Shown piece by piece: positions 1-6,012 of a stretch of 6,948 nucleotides of DNA. How positions within the stretch are numbered: the first letter of the stretch is position 1; the number at the start of each line of letters is the position of its first letter. Position numbers and translations under genes: made by a program. The DNA is from JACKFB01 sp041389525 (GTDB lineage: Bacteria > Myxococcota_A > UBA9042 > PHBI01 > JACKFB01), in assembly GCA_041389525.1 (NCBI GenBank), contig JAWKRR010000108.1, positions 1-6,948 of the forward strand, read 5' to 3'. The notes under the pieces are model-generated. The model made no database searches, had not been told where the DNA came from, and saw only the letters and a list, made by a program, of their open reading frames with translations.

Positions 1-463
1 CCCGTACGCCCGCGGGCACATCCCCGGTGATGACGCCGACCTCGGCCTCGAAGTCCAGCCCGTAGGCCTCGTCGGCCACCGGGATCGGCCCGGTCGCCGG
101 GTGAAAATGATCAGACACCGCCTGATAAACCAGCGGGTCGGTCAGAAACGACTCGGGCATCTCAGCCCCCCGAGCCTTCCGCACCAGCTCGATGTGGTTG
201 AGGTAGGCCGAGCCGTCCACGAACTGATAGGCCCGCGGCAACGCAGCCATCAGCGGCACGGAGTCGGTCCGCATCTCCGAGACGGTCCCCGCCTCGAGCG
301 CGTCCGCCCGCAGCTTCAACGCCGGCCAGACGTCCTCCCAGCGCTCGAGCGCCTCCTGCATGGTCCTGCACATCGGCTGCGCCGAAGCCGCCCGCGTCCC
401 GTCGTTGCTGACCAGCAAGAGCTGCCCATCCCGCGTCCCATCATCCAGCGTCGCCAACTTCAT
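1..463 (-). CDS. Fumarylacetoacetate hydrolase family protein, N-terminal part (cut by left edge)
   Basis: Reading leftwards from an ATG at 463-461, 154 codons stay open to the window edge. The protein starts MKLATLDDGTRDGQ and contains GSAYLNHIELVRKARGAE (residues 84-101), both typical of the FAH / 2-keto-4-pentenoate hydratase family. Residues 1 to about 78 look like the family's small N-terminal domain. The catalytic fold then begins and carries the metal-binding E-x-E pair in DFEAEVG (E139 and E141); the remaining ligands lie beyond the edge. Family members cleave or hydrate beta-diketo or oxo acids in the cytoplasm, often in catabolism of aromatic compounds, but the substrate cannot be told here. 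A GGAGGA ribosome binding site (plus-strand 468-473) sits 4 nt before the ATG, which supports this start. The gene is divergent from the restriction genes and is probably an unrelated metabolic neighbour. Codons end mostly in G. The family call is strong; the exact enzyme is unknown. Confidence 0.9.
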   Translation of the reverse strand, partial: MKLATLDDGTRDGQLLLVSNDGTRAASAQPMCRTMQEALERWEDVWPALKLRADALEAGTVSEMRTDSVPLMAALPRAYQFVDGSAYLNHIELVRKARGAEMPESFLTDPLVYQAVSDHFHPATGPIPVADEAYGLDFEAEVGVITGDVPAGVR

Positions 464-485
464 CGCGTCCTCCGCAGTCCCCGAT

Positions 486-514
486 GAGATAGGCCACCGC
501 GGCGTCCCACGCAA
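486..514 (-). promoter_or_regulatory. Candidate sigma70-type promoter for the leftward FAH-family gene
   Basis: On the minus strand TTGCGT (509-514) is separated by 17 nt from TATCTC (486-491). Transcription would start near 479 and give a leader of about 16 nt that contains the GGAGGA ribosome binding site. The spacing is ideal, but each hexamer matches consensus at only about three of six positions, so this is a position-based guess in a GC-rich region. Confidence 0.28.
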
Positions 515-540
515 GGCGGGGCGGCGGCGTGGACTGGGAG

Positions 541-579
541 CGCCGCGGGCGGACGGTCGCGGGTTGTCCGCCCGCGGCG
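541..579. repeat. 14-bp perfect inverted repeat in the divergent intergenic region
   Basis: CGCCGCGGGCGGAC (541-554) is repeated as its exact reverse complement at 566-579, around an 11-nt centre (555-565). No run of T follows the stem on either strand, so it does not look like an intrinsic terminator. It lies between two divergently transcribed genes and its right arm enters the spacer of the candidate hsdR promoter. A protein-binding operator or an RNA stem in a longer leader are the likeliest uses. The repeat is seen directly; the role is inferred. Confidence 0.75.
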
Positions 580-592
580 GCCGCGGTAGTTT
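564..592 (+). promoter_or_regulatory. Candidate promoter for hsdR
   Basis: TTGTCC (564-569), 17 nt, then TAGTTT (587-592) has ideal sigma70 spacing. Matches to consensus are four of six for the -35 and three of six for the -10. The start point would be near 599, giving a leader of about 45 nt to the hsdR ATG. The spacer is occupied by the right arm of the 541-579 inverted repeat and by the palindrome at 572-586, so a protein bound there would block polymerase. The match is moderate and no other stretch in the gap looks better. Confidence 0.33.
572..586. repeat. 15-bp palindrome overlapping the candidate hsdR promoter spacer
   Basis: CCGCGGC (572-578) and GCCGCGG (580-586) are exact reverse complements around a single central base. 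The left half shares sequence with the right arm of the larger inverted repeat at 541-579. A one-base centre disfavours an RNA hairpin and favours a dimer-binding DNA site, although chance palindromes are commoner in such GC-rich DNA. Confidence 0.5.
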
Positions 593-626
593 CCTGCCGC
601 TGAGGCCGACCGGTCGCGCGTTTCGT

Positions 627-633
627 GAGGTGA
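627..633 (+). promoter_or_regulatory. Ribosome binding site for hsdR (long spacing)
   Basis: GAGGTGA at 627-633 is an unbroken match to the anti-Shine-Dalgarno sequence. Its GAGG core ends 14 nt before the ATG at 645, longer than usual. The in-frame codon just before that ATG is a TAA stop (642-644), so 645 is the most upstream start possible. A GTG at 678 is the main alternative but has only a weak purine stretch (665-670) ahead of it. Confidence 0.5.
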
Positions 634-644
634 TGCCTTGTTAA

Positions 645-3600
645 ATGCCATCTGTATTCGCACCGAGCGGCGGCGCCGTGGGTAACGCGGCCACCTCACC
701 CAACTTCTCGTTTCTCGCCACCGTCGAGCCCTCGCTGGTCCAACTTGCCGCGCGGGCGGAGCGCTACGTCTTCGATGACCCGGTCGTGTCGCTGGTGAAG
801 ACGCGGCAGTTCGGCGAGGTGCTGGCGCAGCAGGTCGCGGCGCACACCGGGATGTACGCGTCGCCGGCCGAGCAGCAGGTGGACCTCCTGCGGCGGCTTC
901 GGGACCGGCGGGTCATCGATGGCGAGGTCGCGGACTTCTTTCACAGCATCCGCGTCGCCGGGAACAAGGCCGTCCACGAGAACTACGGCAACCAGCGGGA
1001 CGCGCTGCGGCAGCTCCGGATGGCGTGGAGCCTCGCCGTCTGGTTTCGCCGCGCGTTCAAAGAGCGCGGGTTCAAGCCGGGACCCTTCGTGCCGCCGCCC
1101 GACCCGGTCGACGTCGAGAAGGCCCTGGCCGCCGAGCTGGCCGAGCTGCGCGCCAGCCTCGCCGAGCACGCCGCCAAGTCCGAGCAGCTCGCCGCCACCG
1201 CCGAAGACCTCGCCCAGCAGCGCGCCGCCGCCGAGCGCGCCGCCCAGACCGCCTACGCCGATCTCGAGATCGCCCTGGATCTCGCTCAGGAAACGGAGAG
1301 CCAGGCCGCCGCCGACAAGGCCCAGCTCGAGGCCCAGCTCGCCGCCCTCCAAGCCGCCGCCGAGGCCGCCCCCAAGCCCGAGGCCGCCGCCGTCCTCGCC
1401 CAGGTCCAGCACGCCGGCGAGCACTTCCTCCACGACGAGGCCACCACCCGCCTCGCCATCGACGCCCAGCTCACCGCCGCCGGCTGGGACGCCGACTCCG
1501 CCGCCATCTCCTACAAGGCCGGCACCCGCCCCACCAAGGGCCGCAACCTCGCCATCGCCGAGTGGCCCACCGCCAGCGGCCCCGCCGACTACGTCCTCTT
1601 CGCCGGCCTCACCCCCCTCGCCGTCGTCGAAGCCAAACGCCGCGCCAAAGACGTCGCCGGCGCCATCGACCAGTCCAAACGCTACGCCCGCGACTACGTC
1701 TTTCGCGAAGGCGAGCGCTCCCCCGGCGGCCCCTGGGACGCCTACGCCATCCCCTTCCTCTTCGCGACCAACGGCCGCGGCTTCATCCAGCAGCTACGCA
1801 CCAAGAGCGGCATCTGGTTCCTCGACGCCCGCCGCGCGACCAACCTCCCGCGCCCGCTGGGCGGCTGGTACACCCCCGACGACCTCACGGCCCTGCTCGC
1901 CCAGGACATCGCCGCCGCCGACCACAAGCTGGCCACCGAGCCCGCCGACTACCTCCCGCTGCGCGACTACCAGCGCGCCGCCATCGCCGCCGTCGAGTCC
2001 GCCATCGCCGCGGGCCGCCAGAACATGCTGCTCGCCATGGCCACCGGCACCGGCAAGACCCGCCTCGCCCTCTGCCTCATCTACCGCCTCCTCAAAGCCG
2101 GCCGCTTCCGCCGCGTCCTCTTCCTCGTCGACCGCACGGCGCTGGGCGAGCAAGCCCACAACGCCTTCAAAGACGTCCGCCTCGACCAGCTCCAGCCGCT
2201 GACCGAGATCTACGACGTCAAAGGCCTCGGCGACCTCCGCCCCGACCCCGACACCCGCCTGCACGTCGCCACCGTCCAGGGCATGGTCCACCGCCTGCTC
2301 AACCCCGACGGCGACACCCCACCCCCGGCCGTCGGCGCCTACGACTGCATCCTCATCGACGAGTGCCACCGCGGCTACAGCCTCGACCGCGAGATGACCG
2401 AAGGCGAGCTCGAGTTCCGCTCCGAGGCCGACTACATCTCGAAATACCGCCGCGTCCTCGACCACTTCGACGCCACCCGCATCGGCCTGACCGCCACCCC
2501 AGCGCTCCACACCACCGAGATCTTCGGCAAACCCATCTACGAGTACGGCTACCGCCAAGCCGTCATCGACGGCTACCTCGTCGACCACGAGCCGCCCATC
2601 CGCCTGCTGACCAAGCTCAATCAGCAAGGAATCCACTGGGAAGTCGGCGAGTCGGTCAACGTCTACGACCCCGGCACGGGCCAGCTTCAGCTCTTCGAGA
2701 CCCCCGACGAGATCGACATCGAGGTCGACGGCTTCAACACCAAGGTCGTCACCGAGCCCTTCAACCGCGTCATCTGCCAAGCCCTCGCCGCCGAGATCGA
2801 CCCGACCCTGCCCGGCAAGACCATGGTCTTCTGCGCCACCGACGCCCACGCCGACATGGTGGTGGACCTCCTCAAGCAGGCCTTCAACGAGGCCTACGGC
2901 GCGGTCGAGGACGCCGCGGTCCAGAAGATCACCGGCGCCACCGACAAGCCGCTGGAACACCTCCGCCGCTTCAAAAACGAGCGCCTCCCCAACGTCGCCG
3001 TCACGGTCGACCTGCTCACCACCGGCATCGACGTCCCCGCCATCACCAACCTGGTCTTCATCCGCCGCGTCCGTAGCCGCATCCTCTACGAGCAGATGAT
3101 GGGCCGCGCGACCCGCCTCTGCGCCGACCTCTACGGCCCGGGTGCCGACAAAGAGTTCTTCCGCATCTACGACACCGTCGACCTCTACTCGGCCCTCTTG
3201 CCCTACTCGGCGATGAAGCCCGTCGTCGTCCGCCCCAACATCACGTTCGACCAGCTCGCGACGGAGCTTTTGACCACTCCCGACGACGACCACAAGCGCA
3301 CGGTCCTCGACGAGTTCATCGCCAAACTCCAGCGCAAAAAGCGCCGCATCGAGGGCCAGACCCGCGAGTCCTTCGAGACCCTGACCGGCATGAGCCCCGA
3401 GTCCCTCATCGCGCTCCTGAAGCCTCAAGATCTCGGGCTGGCGGTCGACTTCTTCACCAAACACCCAGGTGTCGCCTCATTCCTCGACGGCATCCCCGGC
3501 GCCGGCGGCAAGCCCATCCTGGTCAGCGAGCACCCCGACGCGCTGATCGGCACCGAGGTCGGCTACGGCACCGCCACCAAGCCCGAGGACTACCTCGCCG

Positions 3601-4085
3601 GCTTCAAAGCCTTCATCGACGCCAACCAGAACGCCCTCGCCGCCCTGACCCTCGTCACCCAACGCCCCCGCGACCTCACCCGCACCCAGCTCCGCGAGCT
3701 ACGCCTACAGCTCGACGCCGCCGGCTACCCCGAATCCACCGTCCGCAAAGCCTGGGCCGCCGTCTCCAACCAAGACATCGCCGCCTCCATCATCGGCTTC
3801 ATCCGCCAACAAGCCCTCGGCTCCCCACTCCTCCCCTACGACCAGCGCGTCGACCGCGCCATGCAGCGCGTCCTCGCCCTAAAACCCTGGACGCCCCCCC
3901 AACGCCAGTGGCTCGACCGCATCGGCAAACAACTCAAAGCCGAGCTCATCGTCGACCGCGAAGCCCTAGACCGCGGCCAGTTCAAAGCCCAAGGTGGCTT
4001 CAACCGAATCAACAAGGTCTTCGAGGGCCAGCTAGAGCAGCTACTCGGCACCCTGCACGAGGAACTCTGGAAGGACACCGCTTGA
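645..4085 (+). CDS. hsdR: Type I restriction enzyme, R (restriction/translocase) subunit, EcoKI-like
   Basis: HsdR is the motor and nuclease of a type I restriction complex: with HsdM and HsdS it pulls in unmethylated DNA using ATP and cuts far from the target. The 1146-aa protein aligns end to end, from memory, with E. coli EcoKI HsdR (about 1,170-1,190 aa), so it appears intact. Order of domains: a DUF4145-like helical domain (about 20-145); an Ala/Glu/Gln-rich coiled coil (about 155-240); a PD-(D/E)xK nuclease with D315, E329 and K331, plus Q343xxxY347; an SF2 helicase with Walker A TGTGKT (467-472), DECH (572-575), LTATP (615-619), TTGIDVP (792-798) and QMMGRATRLC (817-826); and a C-terminal EcoEI_R_C-like helical domain (about 950-1140). 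Conserved similarity begins at NFSFL (residue 20), so GTG at 678 could be the true start. Codons change from G-ending to almost uniformly C-ending near residue 150. A 98-bp gap separates it from the ATPase gene downstream. Confidence 0.97.
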   Translation: MPSVFAPSGGAVGNAATSPNFSFLATVEPSLVQLAARAERYVFDDPVVSLVKTRQFGEVLAQQVAAHTGMYASPAEQQVDLLRRLRDRRVIDGEVADFFHSIRVAGNKAVHENYGNQRDALRQLRMAWSLAVWFRRAFKERGFKPGPFVPPPDPVDVEKALAAELAELRASLAEHAAKSEQLAATAEDLAQQRAAAERAAQTAYADLEIALDLAQETESQAAADKAQLEAQLAALQAAAEAAPKPEAAAVLAQVQHAGEHFLHDEATTRLAIDAQLTAAGWDADSAAISYKAGTRPTKGRNLAIAEWPTASGPADYVLFAGLTPLAVVEAKRRAKDVAGAIDQSKRYARDYVFREGERSPGGPWDAYAIPFLFATNGRGFIQQLRTKSGIWFLDARRATNLPRPLGGWYTPDDLTALLAQDIAAADHKLATEPADYLPLRDYQRAAIAAVESAIAAGRQNMLLAMATGTGKTRLALCLIYRLLKAGRFRRVLFLVDRTALGEQAHNAFKDVRLDQLQPLTEIYDVKGLGDLRPDPDTRLHVATVQGMVHRLLNPDGDTPPPAVGAYDCILIDECHRGYSLDREMTEGELEFRSEADYISKYRRVLDHFDATRIGLTATPALHTTEIFGKPIYEYGYRQAVIDGYLVDHEPPIRLLTKLNQQGIHWEVGESVNVYDPGTGQLQLFETPDEIDIEVDGFNTKVVTEPFNRVICQALAAEIDPTLPGKTMVFCATDAHADMVVDLLKQAFNEAYGAVEDAAVQKITGATDKPLEHLRRFKNERLPNVAVTVDLLTTGIDVPAITNLVFIRRVRSRILYEQMMGRATRLCADLYGPGADKEFFRIYDTVDLYSALLPYSAMKPVVVRPNITFDQLATELLTTPDDDHKRTVLDEFIAKLQRKKRRIEGQTRESFETLTGMSPESLIALLKPQDLGLAVDFFTKHPGVASFLDGIPGAGGKPILVSEHPDALIGTEVGYGTATKPEDYLAGFKAFIDANQNALAALTLVTQRPRDLTRTQLRELRLQLDAAGYPESTVRKAWAAVSNQDIAASIIGFIRQQALGSPLLPYDQRVDRAMQRVLALKPWTPPQRQWLDRIGKQLKAELIVDREALDRGQFKAQGGFNRINKVFEGQLEQLLGTLHEELWKDTA

Positions 4086-4120
4086 GCGCCGCAAGCTGGA
4101 CCGCGAAAAACGCTGCGCGA

Positions 4121-4149
4121 TTGCGGCTGTAACCCTTCCCCCCTAGAAT
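4121..4149 (+). promoter_or_regulatory. Candidate internal promoter upstream of the ATPase-PIN-hsdM block
   Basis: TTGCGG (4121-4126), 17 nt, then TAGAAT (4144-4149) resembles a sigma70 promoter; the -10 matches five of six consensus bases and the -35 three of six. The start point would fall near 4156, 28 nt before the ATPase start codon. It would allow ATPase, PIN and hsdM to be made independently of hsdR. In E. coli the hsdM-hsdS genes likewise have a promoter separate from hsdR, so the arrangement is plausible. Activity is inferred. Confidence 0.42.
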
Positions 4150-4152
4150 TGC

Positions 4153-4173
4153 CCTGGCCCTCGGGAGCCCAGG
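4153..4173 (+). repeat. Small inverted repeat next to the ATPase ribosome binding site
   Basis: CCTGG (4153-4157) pairs with CCAGG (4169-4173), and CTC/GAG inside (4160-4162, 4165-4167) could add pairs. The right arm includes most of the AGGA (4171-4174) that serves as ribosome binding site for the ATPase start at 4184. GAATTGC occurs just outside on both sides (4146-4152 and 4173-4179) as a 7-bp direct repeat. The stem is short, so any translational control is speculative. Confidence 0.35.
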
Positions 4174-4183
4174 AATTGCGTCC

Positions 4184-5512
4184 ATGCTGAAGTCTATCAC
4201 CCTGAAATCATTCCGAAGCTACACCGACGCACGCCTCCCGCTCGCTCCGCTGACCGTGCTCATCGGCGCCAACGCGTCGGGCAAAAGCAACGCCATCGAC
4301 GGGCTGCGGATGCTCTCCTGGCTGGCTCAGGGGCAGAAGCTCTCGTCGATTCAGTACGCCGTGCAGAACGGCGACCGCGTGGTGCGCGGGAAGGTCGAGG
4401 ACCTCGCGATGCACCAGGGAGCTGAGTTCACGCTGGGCTGTTCTACGGAGGTCGTTCCGTGGGACCGGCTCGAAATCACGGTCGAGCGCAGGGCCGACGG
4501 CCTCCACATCAGCCGCGAAGCCATCACCGATTCCGAGGGCGTCAATGCTCTGTACATCCTCGACCAGCCATCTATCGGCGGGAGTGGATACGCGGGCGTG
4601 GTCTACAACAGCTTCTCAAAAAGCGGCGGAAAGCCGCGTGTCACATGCAGCGATCAACTCGCCATTTTCACGCAATTTGGCACCCCGGCCGCCTTCGACG
4701 CGAAGCACAACGCCTCCCGCGTCCAAATCCCAGACGTGACTCGCAAGTATGAGCAGTGGCTGGCGTCTATTCTGTTTCTCGACCCGGCGCCCGCCCGCAT
4801 GCGTGAGTACGCATTCCCGTCCGACCAGCGGCTCCAAGGCGACGGCGCCAACCTGTCAGCCGTCCTCTTCAACCTCTGGGGCGAGGACGCCGACTCCGAG
4901 CGCGCGCCGCACGCCCAGAATCGCCAAGACATCCTCCAGTTCATCCAGAGCCTGCCTGAGCAGGACATCTCCGGCCTGTCCTTTCTCCGCGAGCCCCGCG
5001 GCGGCGTGATGCTCAAGCTCACCGAGACATTCGGCGGCCACGACCGCGAGTACGACGCGTCGTTGCTGTCCGACGGCACCCTCCGCGTCCTCTCCGTCGC
5101 CGCTGCGATGCTGTCGGCGCAGGAAGGCAGCCTCGTCGTCATCGAAGAGATCGACAACGGCGTCCACCCCAGCCGCGCCCGCCACCTGCTCGAGCGCATC
5201 CGCTCCATCGCCGAGCGCCGCAACCTCCGTGTCCTGCTCTCGACCCACAACCCGGCCTTGCTGGACGCGCTGCCCGACGAGGCCATCGGCGACGTCGTCT
5301 TCTGCTACCGCGCCCCCGAAGACGGGACCAGCCGCCTCGTGCGGCTCGACGAGGTCCCCGACTACCCGGAGCTCATCGCCCAGGGCACGCTCGGCCACCT
5401 CAGCACGACCGGCATCCTCGAACGCTTCGTCAAGGCACGCCGCGACCCGTCCGAGCGCCGAGACCGCGCCCGCGCCTGGCTCGCCGAAGTCCGCGGAGCG
5501 GCCGCTCCGTGA
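4184..5512 (+). CDS. ABC/SMC-like AAA family ATPase (AAA15/AAA_21, RloA-like) nested in the hsd locus
   Basis: This 442-aa cytoplasmic ATPase has the RecF/OLD/SMC layout. The start MLKSITLKSFRSY is typical, followed by Walker A GANASGKS (28-35). A poorly conserved middle (about 60-280) follows, then an ABC signature LLSDGTLRVL (294-303), Walker B VVIEEIDNGVHPS (318-330) with the catalytic Glu pair E321/E322, and the switch His in STHNPALLD (353-361; H355). The C terminus is short and basic, with no room for the TOPRIM nuclease of OLD or Gabija GajA. Such ATPases usually sense or clamp nucleic acid and license a partner effector. The partner here is most likely the PIN nuclease, whose GTG start overlaps this stop by 4 nt. 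The ATG has AGGA 9 nt upstream. The 5' half (to about 4800) uses more A/T-ending and mixed codons than hsdR, which may reflect separate acquisition. The family is clear; the function is inferred from context. It is not a RecF or SMC housekeeping protein in this setting. Confidence 0.9.
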   Translation: MLKSITLKSFRSYTDARLPLAPLTVLIGANASGKSNAIDGLRMLSWLAQGQKLSSIQYAVQNGDRVVRGKVEDLAMHQGAEFTLGCSTEVVPWDRLEITVERRADGLHISREAITDSEGVNALYILDQPSIGGSGYAGVVYNSFSKSGGKPRVTCSDQLAIFTQFGTPAAFDAKHNASRVQIPDVTRKYEQWLASILFLDPAPARMREYAFPSDQRLQGDGANLSAVLFNLWGEDADSERAPHAQNRQDILQFIQSLPEQDISGLSFLREPRGGVMLKLTETFGGHDREYDASLLSDGTLRVLSVAAAMLSAQEGSLVVIEEIDNGVHPSRARHLLERIRSIAERRNLRVLLSTHNPALLDALPDEAIGDVVFCYRAPEDGTSRLVRLDEVPDYPELIAQGTLGHLSTTGILERFVKARRDPSERRDRARAWLAEVRGAAAP

Positions 5513-6012
5513 GCGAAATCGTTCTGCTCGACACGTCCATCTACATGAACGTCCTCGACCTCCCCGGATTGAACCAGCACCGGCTGGCGGTCCTCGACGA
5601 GTTCGCTCGCCGCGTCGACGCCGGCGACTATTTCCTCCTGCCGCTCGCCACGGTCTGGGAGACCGGCAACCACATCGCCGGACTCAAGACCGGCGGCCTC
5701 CGTCGCCGCTACGCCCAAGCGCTCGCTGACGACGTGGTGCGCGCCATCGACGGCGAGACCCCGTACCGGCCGACCCACTTCCCCACGCGCGAAGAGTTCA
5801 CCGCGTGGCTGCGCGAATTCCCCGAGTTCGCCCAGCGAGACAAGTCGCCACGACGCACCCGCGCCGGCGTCAGCCTCGCCGACACGTCGCTCATCAAAGA
5901 GTGGCAGCGCACTTGCGCGCTTCACGCGATGTCCGGCGTCCTCATCTGGTCGCTCGACGCCGACCTGCAGGGCTACCACCAGCGCCCCAGCCCCCCACGA
6001 AGGAAGCCTTGA
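5509..6012 (+). CDS. PIN-domain nuclease, partner of the adjacent ATPase
   Basis: This 167-aa protein shows the complete acidic set of a PIN (VapC-like) nuclease: D8 in VLLDTSIYMN, E51 in TVWETGN, D125 in SLADTSLIKEW and D150 (or D152) in WSLDADLQGY. PIN domains are metal-dependent nucleases that mostly cut RNA, often tRNA or rRNA. It is somewhat longer than a typical VapC (about 130-140 aa), with an extra segment around residues 80-115. The GTG start sits inside the ATPase stop (GTGA overlap), with GGAG (5495-5498) 10 nt ahead, so translation is probably coupled and the two proteins made together. No small VapB-like antitoxin gene is seen, so restraint may come from the ATPase or the Hsd complex. 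The stop overlaps the hsdM start by 1 nt. The basic, proline-rich tail (PSPPRRKP) looks disordered. The fold is well supported; the substrate and an abortive-defence role are inferred. Confidence 0.87.
   Translation: MSEIVLLDTSIYMNVLDLPGLNQHRLAVLDEFARRVDAGDYFLLPLATVWETGNHIAGLKTGGLRRRYAQALADDVVRAIDGETPYRPTHFPTREEFTAWLREFPEFAQRDKSPRRTRAGVSLADTSLIKEWQRTCALHAMSGVLIWSLDADLQGYHQRPSPPRRKP
6000..6004 (+). promoter_or_regulatory. Ribosome binding site for hsdM inside the PIN gene
   Basis: AAGGA at 6000-6004 lies 7 nt before the ATG at 6012, within the last codons of the PIN gene. With the TGATG stop-start overlap it fixes the hsdM start and favours reinitiation by ribosomes finishing the PIN gene. 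Confidence 0.7.

Noticed and set aside
101..487. Plus-strand reading frame of 128 aa at the left end
   Set aside because: It lies opposite the FAH-family gene, whose family motifs and ribosome binding site are clear.
541..579. Intrinsic terminator
   Set aside because: The stem is strong, but no T-run follows it on either strand, and it lies upstream of both divergent genes rather than after one.
633..644. Three-codon leader ORF (ATG to TAA) ending right before the hsdR ATG
   Set aside because: The Shine-Dalgarno sequence is only 2 nt from this ATG, too close for efficient initiation, and such short ORFs arise by chance. Reinitiation cannot be excluded but is not supported.
919..2202. Plus-strand reading frame of 427 aa overlapping hsdR
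   Set aside because: Low-complexity Pro/Ser/Ala shadow of hsdR with no domain.
1025..3076. Long plus-strand reading frame (683 aa) inside hsdR
   Set aside because: It is almost entirely Arg, Pro and Ala from reading C-ending hsdR codons out of frame, and lies wholly inside a strongly supported gene.
1794..3464. Long minus-strand reading frame (556 aa) opposite hsdR
   Set aside because: Val/Gly/Asp/Ala-rich mirror of the hsdR codon pattern with no recognisable motif; typical antisense artefact of GC-rich genes.
4080..4096. Terminator after hsdR (GCTTG / CAAGC stem)
   Set aside because: Only 5 bp of stem, overlapping the stop codon, and no T-run after it.
4184..5512. OLD or Gabija GajA nuclease
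   Set aside because: The ATPase motifs fit the broad family, but only about 80 residues follow the switch histidine, so there is no TOPRIM domain.
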